From positions 3,074,120 through 3,138,119 of the forward strand of contig NZ_BMXQ01000001.1 in the NCBI RefSeq assembly GCF_014651835.1: a DNA stretch of 64,000 bases, in the 5' to 3' direction. The notes below the pieces were generated by a model that was given only the letters and a program-made list of their open reading frames with translations, ran no database searches and was not told where the DNA came from. Position numbers and translations under genes: made by a program. This DNA is from Pigmentiphaga litoralis. Its GTDB lineage: Bacteria > Pseudomonadota > Gammaproteobacteria > Burkholderiales > Burkholderiaceae_B. Shown piece after piece: positions 49,418 through 58,416 of the stretch (positions are counted from its first letter, which is position 1; the number at the start of each line of letters is the position of its first letter).

Positions 49418-50161
49418 ATGTCTACATTGAATGGGAAAATTGCAGTTGTCACCGGTGGCGGAAGCGGAATAGGGCTTGCCATTGCGAAGCGGCTGGCCAA
49501 CGAGGGAGCGCACGTCGTGATCACGGGAAGGCGGCAAGGCGTGCTGGACGAGGCTGTGGCGGTGCTTGGCGACGCTGCTACAGCGGTCGTTGCAGACGTG
49601 AGTCAATCGTCGAGTCTGGACGCGTTATATGCAAGCGTGCAGCGTCGCTTTGGGCGAGTTGACGTGCTCGTTGTCAACGCGGGGGGTGGGGTTCATGCTC
49701 CGCTAGGCCAAATTACCGAGGCACAGATCGACCAACAGTTCGCGACCAATGTGAAAGGTGTCGTCTTAACCATCCAGGGAGCACTGAGCCTGCTGACGCC
49801 CGGTTCGAGCGTGGTGATCATTGGTTCAAGTGCGTCCATTGATCCAGGGCCGACTATGAGCATCTATGGCGGTACGAAAGCAGCGGTACGCAACATGATG
49901 CGCAGCTGGATAACCGAACTCAAGGGATCAGGCATCCGCATCAACATGTTGAGCCCCGGCCCAACGAACACCGAGTCCCTGCGCGCGGCCTTCGGAGACA
50001 AAGCGGAGGAGGGTTTAGCCTTCCTACACGCAAAAAGTCCGCTGGCACGGATCGGCGAGCCAGACGAGATCGCCTCGGTGGCTGCGTTTCTAGCCGGCGA
50101 TGCGTCGAGCTACGTCAACGGTGTCGAACTATTTGCCGATGGCGGCGCTTCCCAGGCTTAA
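49418..50161 (+). CDS. SDR-family oxidoreductase (paralogue 2)
   Basis: The 247-residue protein has TGGGSGIG, 'VVNAGGG', 'IIGSSAS' and YGGTK and ends 'YVNGVELFADGGASQA'. It is paralogous to the 47470 gene. GAGG lies six bases before the ATG at 49418; the frame is open to 49340 across the operators, which are clearly not coding. Regulated, by inference, by the divergent TetR. Confidence 0.88.
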   Translation: MSTLNGKIAVVTGGGSGIGLAIAKRLANEGAHVVITGRRQGVLDEAVAVLGDAATAVVADVSQSSSLDALYASVQRRFGRVDVLVVNAGGGVHAPLGQITEAQIDQQFATNVKGVVLTIQGALSLLTPGSSVVIIGSSASIDPGPTMSIYGGTKAAVRNMMRSWITELKGSGIRINMLSPGPTNTESLRAAFGDKAEEGLAFLHAKSPLARIGEPDEIASVAAFLAGDASSYVNGVELFADGGASQA

Positions 50162-50168
50162 CAGAACA

Positions 50169-50224
50169 ACGACGGACGACGGCGTCTGCCTGCCAGACGA
50201 CGGACGACGGCGTCTGCCTGCCAA
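50169..50224. repeat. 28-bp tandem duplication
   Basis: Two adjacent copies of a 28-base unit (ACGACGGACGACGGCGTCTG followed by CCTGCCAG) differ only in the last base (G versus A). They directly follow the SDR stop. Internally each holds ACGACGG twice. This could be a replication-slippage product. Confidence 0.9.
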
Positions 50225-50402
50225 GCTTGTATGGTGCTCCACATGCAAACAACCAAGGCGTTATCACCAGGCAGCGCCCAATTGCGGTCTCGCTCGATCA
50301 GGTCCTGTTTTTGTTCGCTACTGCTTGCGTGACTAGCTCGTGCTGCCGTTCCTTAGGTTTTCGTAATCTAAAATGCCTGCAAATAGCCGACAGGACTCAC
50401 GC

Positions 50403-52448
50403 TTAATCCAAGAATACCTCGAAGTCCGCTGCTGATACCGGTCGGCTCAGGACATACCCCTGATAAAGATCGCAGCCGAGGCTTTCGACACAAGCAAGCT
50501 GCTCAGACGTTTCGACGCCTTCCGCCAGCGTCTTCAATCCAAGCGACCGGGCGATCCCGATAATGGCATTAACCATCTTTGCGGACGCGACGTTCGCTGG
50601 CAGGTCTTCGATAAACGAGCGGTCCACTTTCAGTGTGGAAATCGGAAACTGGTGCAGATAGCGAAGGTTGGAGTAGCCGGTGCCAAAATCATCGACGGAA
50701 ATACTCACACCTATGTCGCGCACCGCCTCCAGGCTGCGGGCAACGCTGACAACGTCAGCAGCAAGCGATGCTTCGGTCAGTTCGAGCTCCAGGTGCCGGC
50801 CGGGAACGCCGTAATGCTCCAGGCACCGCTGTATGAAAGCCGCCAGTGATGGATCCATCACGTGTCGCGCCGAAATGTTCACCGCCAGCCGGAAGTCCGG
50901 AGAAAGTCTAGGGAGCCACAGACCTAATTGACGGCACGCAGCATCGACCACCCATTCGCCAATACGCAGGATATGGCTGAACTCTTCGGCGATAGGGATG
51001 AAAGCGCATGGCATGATCAAACCGCGGGCAGGATGCATCCACCGGATCAACGCCTCGCCTCCTACTATGCGCCTGTCGGGCAGCGACACTTGCGGCTGAA
51101 ACACCAGAAAGAACTCACCGTGTTCCAAAGCCGTGGACAGCTCGCGCAGCAGCGTAAGCTTGTGCACGGCGCGTGCGGCGATGTCACCGTGATAGGCGCG
51201 GAACGTAAACTTACCGGCTGCCTTTGCCTCGTACATCGCGGTCTCGGCATGGCGCAGCAGGTCTTCCACACTTGCGCCGGCGTCTGGGTAACAGGCCACG
51301 CCAGCACTGGCTCCGAGCGACAGGTCCGTGTCGGAGACGCGCATCGGCTGTGCAATGCACGCGAGCAGGTCCTCGGTCAACGCGCACGCCTTCCGGACGT
51401 CCGCACACCGCCACAGGACTGCAAACTCGTCGCCATTCATATGTGCGAGCAAGTGCTCTGATCCACAAAAGGCCTGCAAACGTCGGGCGACGTTTTGGAG
51501 CACGTCGTTACCTGCCCCGTGTCCGAGCATATCGTTCACTTCCTTGAATTCGTCAAGGTCGAAAAACGCAATGGCGCAAAAGGCGCAGCGGTTGCCAACA
51601 GCAGGTGTAATGACTTGCGCAACTTTCGTCAAAAAAGCTGCTCGGTTGGGCAGGCCAGTGAGGCGGTCATGCTCGGCCTCGTACCGCCTGCGGCTTTCGC
51701 GAGTCTGTCGCTCGGTGACGTCCTGAAAGAGTACGGTCAGCCCATTGTCGGTAGGGTAGATGCGGGCTTCGAACCACTTGTCGAGCGGCGCGTAATACTC
51801 CGTGTGGACGCCCTGTGAGCCTGATGCGACCGCTTGCCGGTAAGAACGGCCAAATCCGCTGTCGCTTAGCTCGGGGAACGAGTCCCAGACACTGAATCCC
51901 TGAAGCTGTTCACGCTGCCTGCCTAAGAGTCTTTCCGCCTGCCCGTTCACGAAGGTGAAGCGCCAATGCGCGTCGAGGGAGAAGAAGGCGTCGCTGATGC
52001 TTTCGACAAGGGCACGTGTGCGCGAATGCTCGACCTCGAGTGCTTTCTTGACGGCTTCGCGAGCAGATACGTCTTCGATGGATCCCAAGAAGTGGGTAAG
52101 GATGCCGCTTTCATCACGGATCGGCGTGAGCGAAAGTTCGTTGAAAAACGGAGCGCCGTCTTTTCGACAGTTAAGCAAAAGCACTTTGATGCCTGTGCCA
52201 GCGGCCAGGGCGGCGCGCAATGACAGCAACCCCGGTTGGTCGCTCCCGCCGCTCTGCAGAAAGCGGCAATTTCTCCCGACCACCTCTGCACTGGTATAGC
52301 CGGTAATGACTTCGAAGGCGCGGTTGACGAAGACGACCGGATTGTCGATGCGCCGCGCGTCGGTGACCACCACACCCCTGACGTTATCTTCGACAAATCG
52401 GTCTAGCAACGCCAATTGCTGGGCGGCTGAGACATCTGGAAGCTGCAC
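50403..52448 (-). CDS. LOV-PAS-GGDEF-EAL protein (blue-light-type c-di-GMP regulator)
   Basis: This is a 681-residue soluble protein. A LOV domain (about 20-130) has the flavin-binding GRNCRFLQ with adduct Cys61, plus N93 and N103, but at the strand-I glutamine position it has Ile (LGSIEDVS, I124). A second PAS domain (about 140-260) follows. The GGDEF domain is degenerate (NGDEF, no RxxD site). The EAL domain is intact: EALIRW, LTEA, DDFGTG, KVDRSFI and AEGVET. Net activity is probably c-di-GMP breakdown. The frame is open to 52640, but GTG 52448 with GAGGA six bases upstream gives a sensible start. It lies close to a pilus operon. Confidence 0.9.
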   Translation of the reverse strand: MQLPDVSAAQQLALLDRFVEDNVRGVVVTDARRIDNPVVFVNRAFEVITGYTSAEVVGRNCRFLQSGGSDQPGLLSLRAALAAGTGIKVLLLNCRKDGAPFFNELSLTPIRDESGILTHFLGSIEDVSAREAVKKALEVEHSRTRALVESISDAFFSLDAHWRFTFVNGQAERLLGRQREQLQGFSVWDSFPELSDSGFGRSYRQAVASGSQGVHTEYYAPLDKWFEARIYPTDNGLTVLFQDVTERQTRESRRRYEAEHDRLTGLPNRAAFLTKVAQVITPAVGNRCAFCAIAFFDLDEFKEVNDMLGHGAGNDVLQNVARRLQAFCGSEHLLAHMNGDEFAVLWRCADVRKACALTEDLLACIAQPMRVSDTDLSLGASAGVACYPDAGASVEDLLRHAETAMYEAKAAGKFTFRAYHGDIAARAVHKLTLLRELSTALEHGEFFLVFQPQVSLPDRRIVGGEALIRWMHPARGLIMPCAFIPIAEEFSHILRIGEWVVDAACRQLGLWLPRLSPDFRLAVNISARHVMDPSLAAFIQRCLEHYGVPGRHLELELTEASLAADVVSVARSLEAVRDIGVSISVDDFGTGYSNLRYLHQFPISTLKVDRSFIEDLPANVASAKMVNAIIGIARSLGLKTLAEGVETSEQLACVESLGCDLYQGYVLSRPVSAADFEVFLD

Positions 52449-52879
52449 CTTGTTTCCTCTTGGCTGCGGGCCGCGCACCAGGCTGAGCGCTTCAGTGAGA
52501 TACGCGCGGCTCGTTCTTCGACTCGCTATAAAAATCGATTCGAAGACTAATCGATGAGGAAAAATACGACGGTCGCATATGTCACAGGCAATACTATTCA
52601 AGGCAGCCTTAACTGCCGTTAAATGCGCTGCGCTCGGCAAGCGTTAACATCATCGCATTCGCGGGCTGGCGCACTGCCATTAATGTGTAACGAAGCCCTA
52701 AAAAGACATGCGCCTGTCGGTATATTACGGCCTTAAGCCAAGCACTCCTTTGCCGAGAAAAGAGATCGTTTCCAAATACCATTAGCCCCGCGTGCCAATG
52801 ACTAAATCGATCTCGAGGTACGTCGCAAGACCGCATTATATTTAGAATCTAGTGGACGGCGAGTTCGTCCATTTGAAAG
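52449..52879. other. Intergenic region, no gene seen
   Basis: About 430 relatively AT-rich bases separate the LOV gene and the GGDEF remnant. Open frames here are short and featureless. The promoter for the LOV gene should be within the first 150 bases. Confidence 0.4.
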
Positions 52880-53425
52880 TCATGGCTGGATTGGCGTCCG
52901 GGGACGCCTGCCGCGCTTCTGTTTGTACATATTTCGATCTGCCGCAGTTAGTAATTCCTGGACGATTGCATGGCAGGACGGTTCAAACTCGACGGAACCA
53001 AAACTAAACGCCAACGTGGGGCCGGATTGCGTCGCATCATTGTATTGGTCAATGGCAGTCTGCAAACGGGCAAGAGGTGCCGCTATCGTCCCCGGCTCAC
53101 CGGCCGCGACCATAACGACAAATTCGTCGCCGCCTAGACGTCCGAGCACATCTGACTCGCGGAATGCATCGAGCAGCATGCCCGCGAAGCGGATCAACGC
53201 ACGGTCTCCCTCGGCGTGGCCAAACGTGTCATTAATCTGCTTGAATTGGTCGAGGTCGAAGAACGGCAACGTTGCGCGCTTATTAAACCGCGTGCAAACA
53301 CTGATCACGTGCTGCGCCAGGGCCTGAATCGGGCAGGCCTGCCCGTGCGCGCATCTGGTAAACCCTGGATCGGCCGCTAGACCGGCTCCCATCCGTCGTT
53401 GCAAAACAGCTGTTGCTTTGCGCAC
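52880..53425 (-). pseudogene. Decayed diguanylate cyclase (GGDEF domain only)
   Basis: The 181-codon frame holds most of a GGDEF domain: FFDLDQFKQINDTFGHAEGD, the inhibitory site RESD and intact LGGDEF. Its N-terminus is wrong: where the domain should read LTGLPNR, the needed 'GLPD' appears in another frame (near 53335), out of step with the rest. No sensor or membrane part precedes it. A frameshift plus upstream loss is the simplest reading. If translated from an internal start it would lack the first helix of the domain. Confidence 0.6.
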
Positions 53426-53571
53426 ACCAAATAAAACTACTCCCTAGGCTTAATCCTGCTTAAATGGGTCATCGGCGTTCCTGTAATTGATGAAAACCTC
53501 CAAGGACGTTCATTCATCAAAATTCCCTGACTCCGGTGAATTACTGTTGCGTGAATCAGCAATATTGCCAA

Positions 53572-53616
53572 ATTCCCATTCGGGAATGCGGCCGTAAAAC
53601 TCGGAATACCCCGAGT
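53572..53616. promoter_or_regulatory. Two inverted repeats upstream of the pilus operon
   Basis: ATTCCC (53572-53577)/GGGAAT (53582-53587) and ACTCGG (53599-53604)/CCGAGT (53611-53616) lie within 75 bases of the first pilus gene, in an AT-rich stretch. They are likely operator or leader structures. No matching regulator is recognised. Confidence 0.45.
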
Positions 53617-53645
53617 CCACACGCCTTAACTGGCCGGAAAATATT

Positions 53646-54164
53646 ATGAAAGCGAATTTCAGAATTGCTGCGATCAAGCTCGCACTGTCATCGGTTTTCC
53701 TGCTTGGTGCGCCGCTGACGGCCGTGAATGCCTACGCGGCAGACGCCACCAGTAGCATGGCAGTGGGCGCGACAGTCGCCAACACATGCGCGATTTCGAC
53801 CGCGCCAATTGCCTTTGGAGCCTATGACGCTGTGACCAAGGCCGAGATCAACACGACGGGCAGCGTCACGGTGACATGCACGCTGGGCGCCGCCACGGTG
53901 GTGAAACTTAACCAAGGTCTTAATCCGACTGGCCCATCGACAGACGCTGTACCGGTACGGCAGATGATCAGCGGCGCAAACTTGCTGCCTTATTCTTTGT
54001 CTACTGAAGCGACCATGGCAACGGTCTGGGAGAATTTGACTGGCGTCGCGCATACCGGTACCGGCACGGCCACCATTTTGACTGTCTACGGACGGATCGC
54101 AGCTGATCAGAACGTGCCTGCTGGCACCTATGCCGACACAGTGGTCGCTACAGTGACGTTCTGA
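53646..54164 (+). CDS. Spore-coat-U-type pilin (major subunit, Csu-like)
   Basis: The 172-residue secreted protein has a signal peptide ending NAYA-AD (31/32), then one SCPU domain: conserved Cys48 and Cys78, 'TAPIAFGAYDAVTKAEINTTGSVTVTC', and the final 'VYGRIAADQNVPAGTYADTVVATVTF'. This is the subunit type of archaic (Csu) chaperone-usher pili, with the N-terminal donor strand swapped between subunits. It is the first gene of a four-gene operon and its stop overlaps the chaperone start by one base. Confidence 0.9.
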   Translation: MKANFRIAAIKLALSSVFLLGAPLTAVNAYAADATSSMAVGATVANTCAISTAPIAFGAYDAVTKAEINTTGSVTVTCTLGAATVVKLNQGLNPTGPSTDAVPVRQMISGANLLPYSLSTEATMATVWENLTGVAHTGTGTATILTVYGRIAADQNVPAGTYADTVVATVTF

Positions 54165-54883
54165 TGTGTTTGCGTGCCTTAATGTGGGGTGCTGTAATGG
54201 CGGCCCTGTACGTGAGTGGCACGGCGGTGGCTGGATCCTTCTCAGTGGATCCAGTCCGCCTGACGCTGACAGCCAGCGCGCCCATCGTCGCACTGGTGAT
54301 TCGCAACAGCAGTGACGCGCCTGCGCTGATACAACTGGAGCCGACCAGTTGGACGCAGCAGGACGGTGTCGATCGTTACGAACCCACCCGCGACCTGATC
54401 GCCACGCCTCCCATCTTCACGCTGCCACCGCACGGCACGCAGATTGTGCGGCTCGGTCTGCGCCGCGCGCCTGACCCCCGCATCGAGCTGACCTACCGTC
54501 TTTATCTTGTCGAAGTCCCGCCCCCACCACCGCCGGACTTTGTCGGCATGCGCGTTGCCCTGCGGCTCGGCGTACCGATTTTCGTGACGCCAGCGGCGCC
54601 GAGTGCGCAAGCCTTGCAGTGGCAACTTATTAAAAGGCCCGACGGAAAGCTTGTAATAGCTGCCCGGAACCACAGCGCGTTGCACGACCGCATCCAGTCC
54701 ATTTCGCTGTCAACAAGCGACGGCGCTCCTGTGTCCGGGCAGGCCATCGCAGACGATGTGCACGCGGGTCAAGAGCGCCAGTGGCCAGTCCACGGCAATG
54801 GCATCCCTGTGTCCGGTACCCAGTTGCGGCTCTCTGCGACCACTGAGCGTGGGGTTGCAGGCGCCGATGTCGTTGTGCCCTAG
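54164..54883 (+). CDS. Periplasmic pilus chaperone (PapD-like, CsuC type)
   Basis: The 239-residue chaperone has a signal peptide (MCLRALMWGAVMAALYVSGTAVA) and two immunoglobulin-like domains. 'FSVDPVRLTLTASAPIVALVIRNSSDAPALIQLEP' and 'TPPIFTLPPHGTQIVRLGLRR' carry the conserved strand G1 and Arg/Lys anchor. Pro-rich 'VEVPPPPPPDF' is a local oddity. It would cap pilin subunits before the usher. Its start shares one base with the upstream stop, and the usher start lies 14 bases inside its 3' end. Confidence 0.88.
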   Translation: MCLRALMWGAVMAALYVSGTAVAGSFSVDPVRLTLTASAPIVALVIRNSSDAPALIQLEPTSWTQQDGVDRYEPTRDLIATPPIFTLPPHGTQIVRLGLRRAPDPRIELTYRLYLVEVPPPPPPDFVGMRVALRLGVPIFVTPAAPSAQALQWQLIKRPDGKLVIAARNHSALHDRIQSISLSTSDGAPVSGQAIADDVHAGQERQWPVHGNGIPVSGTQLRLSATTERGVAGADVVVP

Positions 54884-57221
54884 CCCGCGAAGCCGGCCGC
54901 AGGTCGCGTACTTTTCCGGGCTGTTCGCCGCACTGCTTTCGCACCTGTCGCTGGCTGGTGCTCCGGCACCCGACGCAGCACGCCTTGCAGAGAGCTTTCT
55001 GGCAGTGCGTGTCAATGGTGAGATGATGCCCGTTACGCTCTTGTTGCAGGAGCCGGACGGACGGGTGATGGCCCGGACGTCAGATCTGCTGCGCTGGCGC
55101 TTTGTGCTGCCCCAGGGCACCACCGTCACGCACGAGGGTGACAGCTTTCTATCACTCGACGCGATTGCCGGCGTCCGGTGGCGTATCGAGCCGGACACGC
55201 AAACACTCGCCATCGACACGGTGGCAAGCAACTTCCTTCCGACCGTCATGTCAGTGGATGCCGCGCGCACGGCACCACCGCCGCCAGTAGGCGGGTTTTT
55301 CAACTACGACCTGTCGACGCAGTCGATCAACCACCAGACGTTTTACGGGGGGTTGTTCGAAGCGGTGGCTTTCAGTCCCTGGGGATCCCTGGCGGCCACC
55401 GCCGTAGCGCGCAGTGGCGTGACCAGCGACATAGACGGACGTACGGGCAACAACTTCACGCGCCTGAACACGACCTGGACGCTGGATCGTCCCGGCGAGG
55501 CGGCTACGTGGCGCATTGGCGACACGATCAGCCAAGCGGGCAGTTGGGGGCGGCCTGTGCGCATTGGTGGCATCCAGTACGCCACCAATTTCACGACGCG
55601 GCCAGGATTTATCACCTTCCCGATGCCCGGCTTTGCCGGCGAAGCGGCACTGCCCTCTACGGTGGACATCTATGTCAACGATGCACTGCGCATGCGCCGC
55701 GATGTGCTGGCAGGCCCCTTCAGCATTCCCCAGTTACCTGCCTTGACAGGCATGGGTGAGGCGCGGGTCGTGGTGAGGGACCTGCTGGGCCGCCAACAGA
55801 CCCTGGTGACGCCGTTCTATGCCAGCACTCAGTTGCTGCGGCAGGGACTGCGTGACTTTTCTTATGAAATCGGAGCGATTCGCTCGAACTACGGAACCTT
55901 GAGTGCGGACTACGGGCGACTTGCAGCAGTCGGCACCGAGCGCCGAGGCTTGAGTGACACCCTGACGGGCGAGTTGCACGGGGAAGTGACGCAAGACCGC
56001 CAGGCGGCAGGAGTTGGCGCCGCCTGGCTGTGGCCATCGGCAGGGGTGTTCACGGCCTCCCTCGCGACCAGTCGGGGTCGCCAAGGAGTGGGTGGGCTCG
56101 CCTCGGCCGGGTTTCAACGCCAGACCCGACAGCTGAGTTTTGGAGGCAGCGTCACAATGACCAGCGGCAATTACACCGCACTGGGCCTGCCGACCGATCC
56201 GAGCGTGCCCAAGAAGCTTGCACAAGCCTTTGCCAGCTACGCCACCCCGAACTACGGGGCGGTTGCACTGAACTATATCCAGCAGGATTTTCGCGAGCGC
56301 AGCGGTGTTCAACTCGTCAGCGCGAGCTGGGGTCTTGCCATCGGCCGCGTCGGGTACCTGTCGCTCGCTGTGCAGCGTGAGCTTCGTGGGGACCAGACTC
56401 GGGTCGGGTTGACATTCAGCCGCGCCCTGGATGCCAGGACGAGCATGAGCGCCAGCGCAAGTACCAACACCCGAGGCGACAACCGGAATGTGCAGGCCCA
56501 GGTGCAGCGTAACCTTCCGGTAGGAAGTGGCGTCGGGTACCGGTTGATGACGGCCGGCGGAGACGTCGCACGCACAGAAGGCGCAGTCATGATGCAAAGC
56601 GACTATGGAACCTACGAGGTCGGCGCCTCGACCTATGGTGGTGACATGGCTTACCGCGCCGGTATGGCCGGCGGCTTTGCGATGATTGGCACTGATGCGT
56701 TTGCAAGCCGGACTATCCGCGAGAGTTTTTCTGTAGTGAAGGTTCCCGGCTATTCCGACGTGCGCGTCTATGCCGCCAATCAGTTAGTCGGTCGCACTAA
56801 TTCCAGCGGGGCAGCCATGGTGCCGAGACTGCTTCCCTATCAAGCCAATTCAATCCGCATCGAGCAGGCAGACCTGCCGCTCGATGCCACGGTCGACACC
56901 TTGGCATTCGATGTCGTGCCGACTTATCGAAGCGGTGTCCTGGCCCAGTTTCCGGTTCGCCGCTCGCGCGGTGGCCTGGTGACGGTACTGCTCGACGACG
57001 GCGGCCCGCTTCCTTCCGGCGCCGTCGCCCGGTTGGCCGGAAACGAGCAGGAATTCCCAGCGGCACAGCAGGGCGAAATCTATCTGACCCAACTTTCCAG
57101 GGAAAACACGATGGAAGTCAGCTGGCTTCAGCAACGCTGCACGATCAAGGTGGTTTTTCCTGAGACAACCGATCCGCTGCCGCACCTTGGCACTTTCTTC
57201 TGCCACGGGGTCAATCGATGA
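54867..57221 (+). CDS. Outer-membrane fimbrial usher (CsuD type)
   Basis: The 784-residue usher is the pore and assembly platform of the pilus. It has a signal region (VAYFSGLFAALLSHLSLAGA), an N-terminal domain, a barrel with 'FTRLNTTWTLDRPGEAATWRIGDTIS' and 'TRPGFITFPMPGF', a plug, and C-terminal domains ending with a cysteine pair (QRCTIKVVF...FFCHG). The ATG at 54867 lies within the chaperone's end; the longer frame from 54756 is not convincing. The stop overlaps the start of the next gene (ATGA). Confidence 0.9.
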   Translation: MSLCPSPRSRPQVAYFSGLFAALLSHLSLAGAPAPDAARLAESFLAVRVNGEMMPVTLLLQEPDGRVMARTSDLLRWRFVLPQGTTVTHEGDSFLSLDAIAGVRWRIEPDTQTLAIDTVASNFLPTVMSVDAARTAPPPPVGGFFNYDLSTQSINHQTFYGGLFEAVAFSPWGSLAATAVARSGVTSDIDGRTGNNFTRLNTTWTLDRPGEAATWRIGDTISQAGSWGRPVRIGGIQYATNFTTRPGFITFPMPGFAGEAALPSTVDIYVNDALRMRRDVLAGPFSIPQLPALTGMGEARVVVRDLLGRQQTLVTPFYASTQLLRQGLRDFSYEIGAIRSNYGTLSADYGRLAAVGTERRGLSDTLTGELHGEVTQDRQAAGVGAAWLWPSAGVFTASLATSRGRQGVGGLASAGFQRQTRQLSFGGSVTMTSGNYTALGLPTDPSVPKKLAQAFASYATPNYGAVALNYIQQDFRERSGVQLVSASWGLAIGRVGYLSLAVQRELRGDQTRVGLTFSRALDARTSMSASASTNTRGDNRNVQAQVQRNLPVGSGVGYRLMTAGGDVARTEGAVMMQSDYGTYEVGASTYGGDMAYRAGMAGGFAMIGTDAFASRTIRESFSVVKVPGYSDVRVYAANQLVGRTNSSGAAMVPRLLPYQANSIRIEQADLPLDATVDTLAFDVVPTYRSGVLAQFPVRRSRGGLVTVLLDDGGPLPSGAVARLAGNEQEFPAAQQGEIYLTQLSRENTMEVSWLQQRCTIKVVFPETTDPLPHLGTFFCHGVNR

Positions 57222-57667
57222 AACGCATCACCTGCCGCTGGTTGCACGGTACCGCGGTCTTGGTAGGGTTGCTCGGCGCTGGCGCACCCAGTGATGCGGC
57301 GCAGTGCACAGCGTCTGCCTCCAGCATAGCCTTTGGCGCCTATGACCCGTTTAGCGCAGTACCCCTGGACAGCAACGGCAGCGTGCAAATTACCTGCGAC
57401 GTAGTGACCAGCTACATGATTGCTCTCAATGCAGGCGCGAGCAGCAGCTTGGACCGCGCGATGGTCTTTGGGGCATACCGGCTGAACTACAACCTCTATA
57501 CCGAAGCCACGCGCACCGTCGTCTGGGGGGACGGCAGCGGGGGAAGCGCAAGCGTCAGCGGCTCGGGAACCGCTGTAACGTTTCCGGTGTACGGTCGAAT
57601 TCCCGCTCGGCAGAATGTGCACGCCGGCAGCTATGCAGACACGTTGATCGTGACTGTCACTTACTAA
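57218..57667 (+). CDS. Spore-coat-U-type pilin (second, possibly tip subunit)
   Basis: The 149-residue SCPU protein has a signal peptide (MKRITCRWLHGTAVLVGLLGAGAPSDA) and the family pattern 'ASSIAFGAYDPFSAVPLDSNGSVQITCD' and 'VYGRIPARQNVHAGSYADTLIVTVTY'. It has no obvious N-terminal donor strand longer than 'AQCTAS', as expected for the last-added or tip subunit. It is much smaller than the two-domain CsuE tip adhesin. It overlaps the usher stop. Confidence 0.86.
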   Translation: MKRITCRWLHGTAVLVGLLGAGAPSDAAQCTASASSIAFGAYDPFSAVPLDSNGSVQITCDVVTSYMIALNAGASSSLDRAMVFGAYRLNYNLYTEATRTVVWGDGSGGSASVSGSGTAVTFPVYGRIPARQNVHAGSYADTLIVTVTY

Positions 57668-58236
57668 GACCAACCCGTTTCAAAGCCGCAGAGCCAACCA
57701 AGCCATTGCGCTTGGGGCAGTACCACTACAACGCTCGTGCAATCTTACGCAAGGCGGCGTGAAAGTGCTTCATCGAAGCAGAGCAGCAACGACAACCCCG
57801 CCATAGGAAGTGGTGCCAGCAATCAATGGTGGCTTGTGCTCGTGCACGCATTCGCTCTGTTGCTGGACTTACGCTCATTCGGGAATCAACTCGTCTGCTA
57901 CAACTTTAGCCCCGTAAAGGGCGCTGGCCGATCGCGTACGTCGCTGCTCAAAAGTATCGCGAGCGCGCCAGTCTCGTCGATGCCTTCGAGCGAACCCGCA
58001 CCATATGTTGTCGGAAGCTCTGGCGGACCGCCTAATCGTCAATGCCTAGCTGTACGTCGTGCAGTGTCGTCCGTACTGCTGAACGCAAATGGCGCTTTGT
58101 CCAGAAGCCGGCCGCATGCAATGAAAGGCCAGCGACCAGGGCGCTCGCCGAAGGGGAAGCGGTTGAAGACGCATGCGTATCGTCAGGCAAGCGCTTGCGT
58201 CAGCATGCAAGTCTTGCGCTATTACTGCCCAGACGA
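57668..58236. other. Empty stretch beside tRNA-Thr
   Basis: About 570 bases without a convincing gene on either strand: open frames lack ribosome-binding sites and are low complexity. Lying between an accessory operon and the 3' end of a tRNA, it is a plausible scar of an integrated element. No integrase fragment is visible. Confidence 0.4.
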
Positions 58237-58269
58237 ACGAAGGGCCAGTCCAATGGACTGGCCCTTCGT
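58237..58269. terminator. 16-bp perfect inverted repeat after tRNA-Thr
   Basis: ACGAAGGGCCAGTCCA and TGGACTGGCCCTTCGT flank a single A (58253), a perfect 33-base palindrome. It starts 20 bases beyond the tRNA CCA end and can fold to a strong hairpin that may end tRNA transcription. It lacks a T-run, so it could instead be a recombination or protein site. Confidence 0.6.
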
Positions 58270-58289
58270 CGTACATCAATGATTCTGGA

Positions 58290-58365
58290 TGGTGCCGGCT
58301 ATAGGAGTCGAACCCATGACCTTCGCATTACAAGTGCGCTGCTCTACCAACTGAGCTAAGCCGGC
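58290..58365 (-). tRNA. tRNA-Thr (anticodon UGU)
   Basis: The reverse strand gives a 76-base tRNA including encoded CCA: acceptor GCCGGCT pairs with AGCCGGC, D-arm TTAGCTCAGTTGGTAGAGCA, anticodon loop CUUGUAA with UGU at 34-36, and T-arm GGGTTCGACTCC. It reads ACA (Thr) codons. The 3' end points left, to the empty stretch and the accessory genes. Confidence 0.96.
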
Positions 58366-58416
58366 AACAAGGTCAGCATTATAGCCACGAAAATGCGGAC
58401 CTCTGGAGCAGACGCC

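Noticed and set aside
57737-58282. 181-codon frame beside tRNA-Thr
   Set aside because: No ribosome-binding site, low-complexity Ser/Arg composition and overlap with the palindrome; no family signature.
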